Assembly: GCF_000153325.1 (NCBI RefSeq)
Contig: NZ_CH724145.1
Span: 365,840-429,839, forward strand
Length of the DNA: 64,000 bases
Origin: Photobacterium sp. SKA34
GTDB taxonomy: Bacteria; Pseudomonadota; Gammaproteobacteria; Enterobacterales; Vibrionaceae
Reading direction: 5' to 3'
This document shows, one piece after another, positions 32,330 through 41,135 of this stretch. Below the pieces are notes generated by a model. The model saw only the letters and a list, made by a program, of their open reading frames with translations, was not told the DNA's origin and made no database searches. The position numbers were made by a program, and so were the translations under genes. The stretch's first letter is position 1, and every line of letters starts with the position of its first letter.

Positions 32330-35300
32330 CTAATTTAACCCTTTTTCACCTCGATAAACGATGCGATCACTCCCGCGATAAACACCAAATGTCACAATCG
32401 CGGATGGATCTTCATCGCCTAATGCTCGCCAGTTATAGGTTAGCCAAGGTTGGTATTCTTTGTTGGTTTGGCTACAACCAATATTGGCAGGTGTTTCATT
32501 TGCAATACGTAACCAAAAACGGGTTTGTTGTTTTTTATAATTAGCAGGCGTTGATAGTTGTGGATGAGCTTCAATTTCATCACTTTTACCATCGCTGACA
32601 TTTCCCGTTATATTGGTTGTTAATATCGATGTATTAGATCCATCAACCGGATATAATGCCAGCTTACAATAATAATTACTGTTGTATGTTGAGCCACTAT
32701 CATCAGTATTTGTTTGGAATTCACTACCATCCCAATATTCAATCTTTAACGGGAGGCTAACGGGTTGATCAAATTGGCTGATCGCATCACTAAGTGTCAT
32801 GCGTCCATACCGTAAATCGTTATCACCCACCAATGCACCATGTTCTGATACCTGTTCGTTATCATCCCATTTTACATTATCAGGTGTTGAGGTTTGTTTT
32901 ACTCTCAATTGCCAGTTAGAAAAGGGACCATCAGGCTGGGATTTATTTGGTTGAATCACATCTAAATATAAACGCTGTACAACTAAATTATTTGGTTGGA
33001 AAACTATTTCAGACTCATTAGATATAGTATTTTCACCCCACAGTGGTAATGTTACATCGACTAAATCATTTTTACCGTTGTATTGCTTTAAACGCTCATC
33101 AAGTGATTCATAGTTTTTACCATCGAGGTTATTACCTGATGCCAATTCAAATTCACTTTTTAGTGGGCTCGAAAAACGATGGTAGTTTTTAACTTTCTGC
33201 CCTTTACTGTTATAAGAATTAATTGTAAATGCAGCACCAAACGGTTGTTCTAAATAAGTAAAGTGACTAATAGCAGGTGTCACTTGATTATTCGATAACG
33301 CAAAATACTTTGGATAAAAACGTCCAGTGTTGCGATAACCTTGATTAATATTCATACCCAAATATTGTGCTGTCGTATTCGCTTGTAAACGCACACTGCC
33401 GACTTCATTCCAAGATAAACGGGTATAGGTTAAAACTTCAGTGTGTTGTTTTAATTTAACACCTTGCAATTCACCTGGCTCACCATTCTCAGGTGTTATT
33501 GAATGATCTGATGGGATAGATAATTCAACACTTGCTGCTGGAGCACCTGATTTAGAGAAGTTAGGTGTAATTGTGCTTTCACACAAATTAATGCTATTAG
33601 AATACCGACTATTAATATCTGCAGTTTCGGATCCCGAACTGCGCCAGACTATAGGTTTTATATCAATATTAAATTTCTCACCCGCCGCCAAAAAGCCTTC
33701 ACCTGATGATGATGTGCCGTCTGCTTTAACATATTCACCATCTTGATTTTTGGGACACACAGCAAATGTCCATGGGCGGGCATACACTTCAACAGAGCCT
33801 TCTAATTGTTTCCAACTCCCAAACTCTGTTGGTAATTCATCATCTGTAGAAAAAATATCGCAGCCAGTTGATAACGAGCAGTTAGGATCAGCAAGAGTTA
33901 ACCCTACAATACCTGCATCGGAATATTTCAGTGCAAAGGTCGACACTCCCTTATCAAAAGAGAATGTTTCTTGAGACGTTTGCCAGTCACTATTTATAGC
34001 CTTTATTTGTAAGTCGCCATTCCCGCGGCTTGTTGGCTGTAAGAAAGTACTCGTCATAACTAACGGTTTATCACCTTGATAACCAGTTGCAATCGTTACT
34101 TGATCATTTTCGCAAGCAAGTGCTTTTACTTTAATATTTTCCCTAGGTTTGCCCGCAATTACTTTTATTGGGCTTGGCGAAATAGCAAATTTAAATGGTA
34201 CAAAAGTATAACTACCATTAACGGTATTGGTTGATGGTGAATTATTTAATTGTCCTTTAACCGCTATATTGCCGATATAATCATGGCTTTTCAGCCGCAA
34301 CTGACCAACACCATTTTTTATATTGACGTCAGCGACTTCTGAAACATCTTTATAAGGCGTTTCACTATTAATTGGAAACCACGATGCTTTTCCAGCTGTT
34401 GTAATATTAGTGCTCACCGATACTGAACCAGAGTAGGTGTCAGCTAGCGTTCCGTCTTCATTGTTTACACTAAACGTAACGGGTAAGTAATCACAGGTTA
34501 ATGAAAACGCAGTTGATGGCTTAATATCTAAAATATAATTATCAGGTTTAGAGTCAAAACACTCACTTTGCCCAATGATTTTAGACTTATTCGTTAAAGC
34601 AACTTGATTAATAGTTATTGAACCATAAACCATAGCACTGTTGCTTAAGTTCGTTTTCTTCTCTGAATAGATAAGCGCCTTTACAACAGAGCTGTTAGAC
34701 ACTGCGTTAAAATCTTTAAATAACAAAGTCGAAGTTGGTGGCTCATTATATGCGTAGATCACCAAATTGTCAGGACTGCCATCTACATTAATTAAAGAGC
34801 CATTAGTTCCCGAGCTATGATTAAAAGAATACCCTCTAGTATAGATAATTACTTTATTATCCTTAGGGACAATAATTCGAGAACCATTAACGATAAAGCT
34901 ATCGATCCAGTAGGTGCCCGTATTTAATGTTAGCTGACTATTTGAATCTAAAGATAATGTTTCAATTTTCATATCTTTGTTTAAGGTTATAGCTCCTCCT
35001 CTAACATACAAATTTTTATATTCACTGTATGGGATCTCTGGTTCAATTTGTTTTCCAGCATCAAATTCATTATTACTTTTATTCTCTTTAAAACTAGGAA
35101 GTTGAGGCTTATCTTCTTTCTTTACAATTAAATTTTGACTCTCATTACATGGAGAATCATCACAACCTTTATCAAGGTAATTATTAATACTTTCTTGGCG
35201 AAAACCGACATACCTTTTATTTTTTATTTCAACAGTATTTATTAGTCGACTATCTTTCCCGATTTGCAAACTCGGAGAACTATTACCTTGCCATGTTTGA

Positions 35301-36358
35301 GCTGGGCTTAAGAAATATTTACAAATATTATTATTGGCCAGTGGCTTTTTAGCGAAAGCAAAAAAGCCCACCTTTTCTTTTATATGCGCGCGTTGACCTA
35401 TATACGTCCATGGTGGGATATCTTCATCAACAACAAAACTCACCTGTGTTAATGACTTCTTACATTGACGAACCCAACCACCTTGTCCACCTTGGCGCTG
35501 CAACTTCCCCGCAATAAAATTCGGAGGTGCGGTGTAAGTTTGTCGTAGGTTTATAAGAGTGTCACACGTGTACTTTAATGGCTTAAACTTACCAGAATTT
35601 GAAACTATATCACCTGATGAAAATTCATAGTCATAACCATTCGTTTCACCAATATTAGGAATACTGACTAAATAACCAATTTTCTCCTTTTCTTTTAAGA
35701 TAATTTTATCTTTATCTTTTATATTCACACGCGTAAGTTCAAGACCTAAGTCAAACTTCGTTGAAGATATATTTTTAGTCGCGGTCGTTAACCAGCGTTT
35801 ATTATTTCTCGTTTGAACTTCAGAAAGAATAATCGGCGATTCACTTATTAACCAAGAGTAAGCAGATAGGTTTATTCTTTCATATGCAGGTGAAGACCTT
35901 CTACCATCAGCAGAATATCTTTTAGTATTCGTACTGCCTGCTAATACTTGGTGCCCATCCTCAAATGTTGTCACCCCCTCTTCAATAACTAAATAAGAAA
36001 TCACTGGCATTTGATTACGTGATAACGAATATGAGTCAGAAAGTGGCGCCACTATTTGTGCTACGGAAAAAGATTTTTTTGTAACATTTAGTAAGGCAAG
36101 AGTCTGAGGGGCATCATCATCTGGATTATCACTGGGTATTGTTGGCATTAAAAATACCAATGGCTTTGTCGCATATGTATTTTTTAATCTAACAACACAA
36201 CCAGACCCATCCTCATAAGCAGCCGCTGATTCAGATAAAATAAATGATGAACATGTACTGGTATCGAATGTACCAAATTCATACTGAGCACTATGCGCTT
36301 GCCATGAAAAGAATAAACTGAAAAATAAAACGTTGATTAACTTAAGACATAAACGCAT
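32330..36358 (-). CDS. mshQ: MSHA biogenesis protein MshQ (DUF6701 family)
   Basis: A large secreted or surface protein of 1342 residues with a signal peptide (cleavage near HSA-QYEFG). Three parts can be seen: an N-terminal region of unknown fold (to about 440); a repetitive beta-rich segment (about 450-620) resembling polymer-forming beta-helices; and a long C-terminal region with paired cysteines typical of MshQ/DUF6701. It is the last gene of MSHA loci, and its role is poorly known; a tip-adhesin-like part is an inference. The start at 36358 is preferred to 36364 because AAGG then has a 6-base spacing. A short relic with the same C-terminal sequence lies just upstream. Confidence 0.85.
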   Translation of the reverse strand: MRLCLKLINVLFFSLFFSWQAHSAQYEFGTFDTSTCSSFILSESAAAYEDGSGCVVRLKNTYATKPLVFLMPTIPSDNPDDDAPQTLALLNVTKKSFSVAQIVAPLSDSYSLSRNQMPVISYLVIEEGVTTFEDGHQVLAGSTNTKRYSADGRRSSPAYERINLSAYSWLISESPIILSEVQTRNNKRWLTTATKNISSTKFDLGLELTRVNIKDKDKIILKEKEKIGYLVSIPNIGETNGYDYEFSSGDIVSNSGKFKPLKYTCDTLINLRQTYTAPPNFIAGKLQRQGGQGGWVRQCKKSLTQVSFVVDEDIPPWTYIGQRAHIKEKVGFFAFAKKPLANNNICKYFLSPAQTWQGNSSPSLQIGKDSRLINTVEIKNKRYVGFRQESINNYLDKGCDDSPCNESQNLIVKKEDKPQLPSFKENKSNNEFDAGKQIEPEIPYSEYKNLYVRGGAITLNKDMKIETLSLDSNSQLTLNTGTYWIDSFIVNGSRIIVPKDNKVIIYTRGYSFNHSSGTNGSLINVDGSPDNLVIYAYNEPPTSTLLFKDFNAVSNSSVVKALIYSEKKTNLSNSAMVYGSITINQVALTNKSKIIGQSECFDSKPDNYILDIKPSTAFSLTCDYLPVTFSVNNEDGTLADTYSGSVSVSTNITTAGKASWFPINSETPYKDVSEVADVNIKNGVGQLRLKSHDYIGNIAVKGQLNNSPSTNTVNGSYTFVPFKFAISPSPIKVIAGKPRENIKVKALACENDQVTIATGYQGDKPLVMTSTFLQPTSRGNGDLQIKAINSDWQTSQETFSFDKGVSTFALKYSDAGIVGLTLADPNCSLSTGCDIFSTDDELPTEFGSWKQLEGSVEVYARPWTFAVCPKNQDGEYVKADGTSSSGEGFLAAGEKFNIDIKPIVWRSSGSETADINSRYSNSINLCESTITPNFSKSGAPAASVELSIPSDHSITPENGEPGELQGVKLKQHTEVLTYTRLSWNEVGSVRLQANTTAQYLGMNINQGYRNTGRFYPKYFALSNNQVTPAISHFTYLEQPFGAAFTINSYNSKGQKVKNYHRFSSPLKSEFELASGNNLDGKNYESLDERLKQYNGKNDLVDVTLPLWGENTISNESEIVFQPNNLVVQRLYLDVIQPNKSQPDGPFSNWQLRVKQTSTPDNVKWDDNEQVSEHGALVGDNDLRYGRMTLSDAISQFDQPVSLPLKIEYWDGSEFQTNTDDSGSTYNSNYYCKLALYPVDGSNTSILTTNITGNVSDGKSDEIEAHPQLSTPANYKKQQTRFWLRIANETPANIGCSQTNKEYQPWLTYNWRALGDEDPSAIVTFGVYRGSDRIVYRGEKGLN

Positions 36359-36482
36359 AAACATCCTTATTACCCAAAATAAAGGCTAGTCCATGCATTA
36401 AGGGTATCTAACTGAACTCAACTTAATATTTTAATTATTAATAACGAAAACATCTACATTCAAAGTAAATAATCACATACAA

Positions 36483-36512
36483 AAAAGCCAAGAGTCGCAC
36501 TCTCGGCTTTTA
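36483..36512 (-). terminator. terminator between mshP and mshQ
   Basis: On the minus strand AAAAGCCGAGAGT pairs with ACTCTTGGCTTTT around a 3-base loop and is followed by a T run. It separates mshQ from the upstream msh genes, so mshQ may need its own promoter in the 36359-36482 gap or rely on read-through. It follows the mshQ-like relic directly. Confidence 0.8.
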
Positions 36513-36544
36513 GATAAATAAGACTTACTGGTAATCAGCTGCAA

Positions 36545-36600
36545 GCTTGAATCATCACTGTTTTTAATAAATTCACTACCATCCCAATATCGACTCGTTA
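36545..36600 (-). pseudogene. relic of an mshQ-like C-terminus
   Basis: The minus strand encodes YWDGSEFIKNSDDSS in one frame. Intact mshQ has YWDGSEFQTNTDDSG near its C-terminus (at about 32690-32740), and a stretch of some 20 bases is identical between the two sites. No start codon or upstream mshQ-like sequence is left. I read this as the scar of a former tandem mshQ copy or of recombination at the end of the locus. Coordinates are approximate. Confidence 0.6.
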
Positions 36601-36631
36601 CGGTACAGCATCATTAACGAGATAAAAAATA

Positions 36632-37072
36632 TTATTCATTTAAATCTTTCGCCCACACTTCTTGGGTACGTGTCATTGCTACGTTATTACTACCGCAGGT
36701 AGCTGTACTTTCTAGGTGATACTCATTCACTTTTTTACCGCTTAATAACCTAATACTTTTAGGTGTGCATACCACCTTTATTACTTGGCACCCTTTTTGG
36801 AATGGCGGCATCATGTTTGCAACTTCTTGCGACGTATAGCTCTTACAACCATTCTCTTTCTCTTTTAATGGAAAAATCTTTGTTAACACCACTTCATTGG
36901 CTGAGTGTGCTGTAAACCATGCCCGTGTTCCGAGCACTTCTTTCGTCGTCATCGTTTGACTAGAGACACCAATTTTCGTCATCACCATAGCCATAAGCCC
37001 CATAACGACAATGACAAACAACACTATCATTAAGCCACTACCACGTTGCTTGTTATAACTGCTATAAGACAT
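36632..37072 (-). CDS. mshP: MSHA minor pilin-like protein MshP
   Basis: A 146-residue protein with a short positive N-terminus (NKQRGSG) and one long hydrophobic helix (LMIVLFVIVVMGLMAMVM). This is the PilX/MshP layout, with a less typical prepilin cleavage site. Two cysteine pairs (GCKSY/GCQ and VVCTP/TCGS) lie in the head. It overlaps mshO by 11 bases. The assignment rests mainly on position in the MSHA operon and this layout. Confidence 0.82.
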   Translation of the reverse strand: MSYSSYNKQRGSGLMIVLFVIVVMGLMAMVMTKIGVSSQTMTTKEVLGTRAWFTAHSANEVVLTKIFPLKEKENGCKSYTSQEVANMMPPFQKGCQVIKVVCTPKSIRLLSGKKVNEYHLESTATCGSNNVAMTRTQEVWAKDLNE

Positions 37073-37787
37073 TCATCACCTGTACACTATGGTTGTAAAC
37101 TGACTTTTCTTGAGTACGTAAGTCTAGATACTGAATAGAAAATAACGCTATCGCATTACTGTTTAAGCCCGTGGTTTGTACATTAGGTATAAATTTTTCG
37201 ATGTTCTCAGCCATTAATACGCCCTTAAGCTCATCATTGACCTTTCGCACAATAGTCGTACCACTTTGGCAATAACTGATCTTATCTTTGTATAAATATA
37301 ATCGTTTACCGGCTGAAGATGTCGTTACTGACAACGTTAATGCCAATTGATACGTCCCATCTTTTGAAGCTGGTTCTGTAATACTGCTCACTGCTATTTT
37401 TTTATTTTCATACTGTTCAGATGAGATAAAGCCCACTGCAACAAAATTACCGCTGCTACTCCAGTTAGTAGAAAAACGTAATGGAGTTATCGCAATAGTA
37501 TTAGTGTTATTCTGTAAACTATCGTAATACACCGCTGGAGCAATAATCGGATAAAAGCTCAGACAATTAGATGTATAACTTAAACTGTTCGGTGCTGCAT
37601 GACGGATTTCTTTGGTCATACGTGCAACTAAAAATCGGGCTTGAGACTGTAATCGCTCACGATCAACCGTATTGGTATACCCCTTCACACCAATCGCAAT
37701 ATAACTACCAATACCAATCATAATGATAGATAGCACGACAATTGCTATCACCATTTCAAATAGAGTGAAACCGCGCGGCTTAGCCAT
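37062..37787 (-). CDS. mshO: MSHA minor pilin MshO
   Basis: A 241-residue prepilin with a class III signal (KPRG-FTLFEMVIAIVVL) and cleavage after the glycine. The conserved Glu5 is present, and the ARFLVARMTKEIRHA segment is typical of MshO/PilW-type minor pilins. The ATG at 37787 overlaps the mshD stop (TGATG). It is probably part of the pilus initiation complex with MshC, D and P. Confidence 0.86.
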   Translation of the reverse strand: MAKPRGFTLFEMVIAIVVLSIIMIGIGSYIAIGVKGYTNTVDRERLQSQARFLVARMTKEIRHAAPNSLSYTSNCLSFYPIIAPAVYYDSLQNNTNTIAITPLRFSTNWSSSGNFVAVGFISSEQYENKKIAVSSITEPASKDGTYQLALTLSVTTSSAGKRLYLYKDKISYCQSGTTIVRKVNDELKGVLMAENIEKFIPNVQTTGLNSNAIALFSIQYLDLRTQEKSVYNHSVQVMNVL

Positions 37788-38404
37788 CAATAATTTCCTC
37801 TATAGGCGATATAATAATATTTGCCATAGCGTCCAGCATCCACACTCACTGTGATTTTCTTCAGAGTCTTTGGAGACTCGGACATATCCTCAACATTAAT
37901 GGTGGCATAAATATGGGCATAATTAGCGGTAGATAAACTTGGTACTAAATCTGTTAATTCGCCACGGCGAGAAGTTAAACTGGGTTTAACATAATTATTG
38001 CCATTATATGTATAAGGGTTAGAGCACTGCGTTGTATCTCCCCAACAGCCAATAAAATCATCGACGTCATTAGCCATTGCAGGATTCGTAGCTTCTAAAG
38101 GGTCATCTGGCCCTAACCGTGTTGCCAAGGTACATGGATCAATTTTTACTTGAGTAATATCTTCATCACAGCGATAAACACTGTCACCATTAGGGTCAGA
38201 GTTTTGGTCGAACTGACGCGCTAAAATCTCATTAAAAATCGCATCAGCCATTGCCGCTGAACGCGCTTGATATTGAGGAACCGCAGAGCGCTCAACTTGA
38301 GGAAAAAGAAAACTCACTAAAGTAATCATCGCAATAGCGAGTAATACAATAGTGATGATCCCTTCAATAAGGGTAAAACCGCGTTGTTTTATGTAAGTGT
38401 TCAC
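37787..38404 (-). CDS. mshD: MSHA minor pilin MshD
   Basis: A 205-residue prepilin with the class III signal QRG-FTLIEGIITIVLLAIA and four cysteines in the C-terminal head (RCDEDITQ, DPCTL, GCWGD, QCSN). A GTG start at 38404 overlaps the mshC stop (GTGA), so translation is coupled. It lies between mshC and mshO, the standard order of MSHA loci. Confidence 0.87.
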   Translation of the reverse strand: MNTYIKQRGFTLIEGIITIVLLAIAMITLVSFLFPQVERSAVPQYQARSAAMADAIFNEILARQFDQNSDPNGDSVYRCDEDITQVKIDPCTLATRLGPDDPLEATNPAMANDVDDFIGCWGDTTQCSNPYTYNGNNYVKPSLTSRRGELTDLVPSLSTANYAHIYATINVEDMSESPKTLKKITVSVDAGRYGKYYYIAYRGNY

Positions 38405-38883
38405 TTACCACACACCTTATCATCTTTCTTTTTATACACATAACCTTGGCTATTAATACAAATACTGGCAGTTTGTTTATTTTTTGCCGTAATCGTAATA
38501 GTACAACCGTTAGCACACACTAACGTCGATGTTGTATTGACTGGCTGCCCAAGTAAATTAAAGTACAAATTAGCACGTGTATTCCCACCATCAGCTAATG
38601 AAAATTCGGTATTGGTTTGTGATTGACGCAAACTACCATCCTTTTCTGAATTAGCGGCATCGCAAACGCCTAAACATGGCGAAGAAATATTCAAGGGAGT
38701 GCGTTGCCCTTGCATCGAAGATATTTGAATTTGGCGAATAACAGAAATTGCCTGATCGCGGGTAAGTTGTGCATCAAACTCGCTACGCCCTGAAAAGCGT
38801 GCAGCAGCAGTGGCACTGATGATCCCAATAATTACGATCACCATAATGAGTTCAACGAGAGTAAAACCTTGTTGCTGCTTCAC
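38401..38883 (-). CDS. mshC: MSHA minor pilin MshC
   Basis: A 160-residue prepilin (QQG-FTLVELIMVIVIIGI) with FimT/GspH-like features and cysteine pairs in the head (PCLGVC, VCANGC, ICINSQ). A GTG start at 38883 follows AGGTGG. It comes after the three major pilin genes and a terminator-like hairpin, so its expression is probably lower than theirs. Confidence 0.86.
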   Translation of the reverse strand: MKQQQGFTLVELIMVIVIIGIISATAAARFSGRSEFDAQLTRDQAISVIRQIQISSMQGQRTPLNISSPCLGVCDAANSEKDGSLRQSQTNTEFSLADGGNTRANLYFNLLGQPVNTTSTLVCANGCTITITAKNKQTASICINSQGYVYKKKDDKVCGK

Positions 38884-38937
38884 ATTACCACCTAAACATG
38901 ACCTATTTTATTGTTATGTAATTTATCAGATTAAAAC

Positions 38938-38968
38938 AAAAAAGGCGCAGCCGGGTGACTGCGCCTTT
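38938..38968 (-). terminator. terminator after the third mshA-like pilin
   Basis: On the minus strand AAAGGCGCAG (38968-38959) pairs with CTGCGCCTTT (38950-38941) around an 8-base loop and is followed by a T run. It sits between the pilin genes and mshC and should lower transcription into the minor pilins. Confidence 0.85.
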
Positions 38969-38988
38969 AAATGTTTATTACAGCCTAA

Positions 38989-39453
38989 CTATTCACCTGC
39001 ACAATCATCACCTAACGTGACTACCGTTGTTGCTGGAGAAGAAACGCTAGTTGCTTGGGTGTAAGTAACAATACACACATCAGTTTTACTATTACTTTCG
39101 TAAGAGTAGGTAATAGAAGTATCATCTACTGATGAGACAACTTTCCAATCTTCATTTAAGCCTGTTACAACTTTGCCCAGTGCAGCCGATGTTGCTTTAG
39201 GGAAACCAAATGCTACTGGTACAGTCCCCTCAGTCGTTGTAGAACTCGATACTGATTCAACACCATCAACCGCTGCTCGACCATAAGTAATACCCGCAGC
39301 GCCATCAATAGCACCTTTAAGACCTTGCAATGATGCTTTACGTGCGTCACCTTGTAGGTTTAAAAATTTAGGGGCGGCTGTTACTGCTAGAATGCCAAGA
39401 ATGACGATAACAATAACTAATTCAATTAAGGTAAAACCTTTTTGTTTATTCAT
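38989..39453 (-). CDS. MSHA-type major pilin, third tandem copy
   Basis: A 154-residue type IVa prepilin ([33 protein letters not shown]), very close to the two copies upstream over the first 50 residues and different in the head. It keeps only two cysteines (DVCIV and DDCAGE); the WTC...KCTF pair of the other two copies is replaced (WKVVSS...ITYSYE). The ATG at 39453 has AAGGAAG upstream; the frame is open further upstream but that part overlaps the neighbouring pilin gene. It may be a variant pilin or an alternative subunit. Confidence 0.9.
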   Translation of the reverse strand: MNKQKGFTLIELVIVIVILGILAVTAAPKFLNLQGDARKASLQGLKGAIDGAAGITYGRAAVDGVESVSSSTTTEGTVPVAFGFPKATSAALGKVVTGLNEDWKVVSSVDDTSITYSYESNSKTDVCIVTYTQATSVSSPATTVVTLGDDCAGE

Positions 39454-39472
39454 TTTTACTTCCTTGTGAAAA

Positions 39473-39940
39473 TTACTTACATGAAGCGCCAGTAGCGATA
39501 ACTTTTGTGATAGCAGCAGCTGAACTTTTTGCTTGTTCATACTGAACATAACAAGAATCACCAGACTCAAAAAATGCCGTTTTACCTTTGAAAGTACACT
39601 TAACTAAATCAGTACCATTCTGACAAGTCCAGTCTTCAGAAAGGCCATTAACAGCAAGAGCAAGCGCAGCAGATGTCGCTTTTGGATAACCATAAACAAC
39701 ATCAATGCCCTCAACTTTTTTACCTGCATCAGAATCTGCGCTTTCTACACCATCAATCGCAGCTTTACCATAAACAATGCTAGCCGCACCTTGAATTGCA
39801 CCTTTCAATCCTTGCAAAGAAGCATTACGGGCATCATTCTGAAGGTTCAAAAACTTTGGTGCAGCCGTTACTGCAAGAATACCTAAGATAACAATAACAA
39901 CGACCAACTCAATTAAGGTAAAGCCTTTTTGCTTAATCAT
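39473..39940 (-). CDS. mshA: MSHA-type major pilin, second tandem copy
   Basis: A 155-residue type IVa prepilin ([33 protein letters not shown]). The head has four cysteines in two pairs (WTCQ...KCTF and SCYV...ASCK), as in the first copy. It lies about 90 bases after the first copy, with strong hairpins between, and 19 bases before the third. Which copy makes the main fibre cannot be told from sequence. Confidence 0.9.
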   Translation of the reverse strand: MIKQKGFTLIELVVVIVILGILAVTAAPKFLNLQNDARNASLQGLKGAIQGAASIVYGKAAIDGVESADSDAGKKVEGIDVVYGYPKATSAALALAVNGLSEDWTCQNGTDLVKCTFKGKTAFFESGDSCYVQYEQAKSSAAAITKVIATGASCK

Positions 39941-39963
39941 AAACGTACATCCTTGTGGTTTTA

Positions 39964-40023
39964 TTTAATTAAGCCCCATCACAAATGAAGCTTAATTAAA
40001 TAGCGCTCATCCGAGCGCTATTT
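39964..40023 (-). other. two hairpins between first and second pilin genes
   Basis: Two inverted repeats lie in the gap. TTTAATTAAGC (39964-39974) pairs with GCTTAATTAAA (39990-40000), and AAATAGCGCTC (39998-40008) pairs with GAGCGCTATTT (40013-40023). Three bases are shared, so the two folds may exclude each other in part. Neither is followed by a long T run on the minus strand. They look like an attenuator or an mRNA-stabilising element that makes the first pilin the most abundant. Confidence 0.6.
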
Positions 40024-40029
40024 GCGGTA

Positions 40030-40500
40030 TTACTTACAAGAGTTACCGTCAGCAACTACAACTGTTGTTGCTGCTTCAGATACACTTTTAGCTTGTGTGT
40101 ATTCAACGTAACAAGCATCAGCACTCGTCAAATATGAATCTTTACCTTTGAATGTACACTTAATTGAGTCACCACTTGGTGTACCACATGTCCAATCAGT
40201 GCTTAGACCATTTACTGCCGCACCAAGAGCAGCTGAAGTCGCTTGAGGATAGCCAAACTTAATAGGAATACCAGAAACCTCTGCGTCAGCCGCATCACTT
40301 GCTTCTAAACCATTAATAGCAGCTTTACCGTACACGATACCTGCAGCGCCTTGGATAGAACCTTTTAAACCTTCTAGTGATGCTTTACGTGCATCATTCT
40401 GAAGATTCATGAACTTAGGTGCAGCCGTTACCGCAAGAATACCTAAAATCACGATAACAACGACTAATTCGATTAGCGTAAAGCCACCTTGACGTTTCAT
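40030..40500 (-). CDS. mshA: MSHA major pilin, first tandem copy
   Basis: A 156-residue type IVa prepilin ([33 protein letters not shown]) with Glu5 and a head carrying two cysteine pairs (WTCG...KCTF and ACYV...NSCK). It directly follows mshB, the position of mshA in V. cholerae, so it is the best candidate for the true mshA. The ATG at 40500 is used because GAGAG then has 8-base spacing; an ATG two codons earlier is too close. Confidence 0.92.
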   Translation of the reverse strand: MKRQGGFTLIELVVVIVILGILAVTAAPKFMNLQNDARKASLEGLKGSIQGAAGIVYGKAAINGLEASDAADAEVSGIPIKFGYPQATSAALGAAVNGLSTDWTCGTPSGDSIKCTFKGKDSYLTSADACYVEYTQAKSVSEAATTVVVADGNSCK

Positions 40501-40514
40501 ATACATTTCTCTCT

Positions 40515-41105
40515 TTATTTCAAATCTACTTCAACACGACCCACTGCCGGCTGGTAAGTAAAAGAATGCCCAGCTAATGGTTTCACTTCGCCAGAGCTAT
40601 TTTTGCTAGCTGATGCTAGCTGGTAATAACGACACTGTTTAGCGGCACTAGTGCCTTCAACCGTGACGAAATATAAATCTTTGCCACTCGCAAGAGCATC
40701 ACGGGATGTCGTTGCTAACGGTGGGTTCTGCATCAATTCTTGCAACAAATCTAAACAGTCGGCGGCAGTAATATCGACCACATCAGTTGTTACACTGGTA
40801 TTTAACGCAAACGGATAACCAGGACGTATATTCAACGTGGTATCTTCTTGGGTTAATTTAAATTCAGTACCGTCGTAATCAACAGTATTATTATTTCCGC
40901 TATCGACAGGGCGACCATACGCTTCCCATTGTGCTCTTGCTGAAATCACAGCGGTTGCAAAACCACCCGTCATTCCTTCTATTGCAGATTGCTTAGCCTG
41001 ATCGGTGATATTCATAAACCGAGGTAAAGCGGTTGCCGCTAAGATCCCGAGCACAATAATCACAACGACTAATTCGATAAGCGAAAAGCCGGCGTTTTTT
41101 TTCAT
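40515..41105 (-). CDS. mshB: MSHA pilin-like protein MshB
   Basis: A 196-residue prepilin ([32 protein letters not shown]) with an AIEGMTGGFATAVISARAQWEAYGRP segment characteristic of MshB. It has two cysteines in the head (DCLDLL and KQCRYY). It is a minor pilin encoded just before mshA. AAGGA precedes the ATG. Confidence 0.9.
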   Translation of the reverse strand: MKKNAGFSLIELVVVIIVLGILAATALPRFMNITDQAKQSAIEGMTGGFATAVISARAQWEAYGRPVDSGNNNTVDYDGTEFKLTQEDTTLNIRPGYPFALNTSVTTDVVDITAADCLDLLQELMQNPPLATTSRDALASGKDLYFVTVEGTSAAKQCRYYQLASASKNSSGEVKPLAGHSFTYQPAVGRVEVDLK

Positions 41106-41135
41106 TTCCCTATCCTTACAGTAAGAGCCCCGACA

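Noticed and set aside
36361..36482. A second mshQ-like relic or insertion sequence next to mshQ
   Set aside because: The stretch is AT-rich without terminal inverted repeats, target duplications or a transposase-like frame.
39453..39570. A longer start for the third pilin, giving 39 extra residues
   Set aside because: The extra part overlaps the end of the second pilin gene, lacks a ribosome binding site and would put the prepilin signal deep inside the protein.
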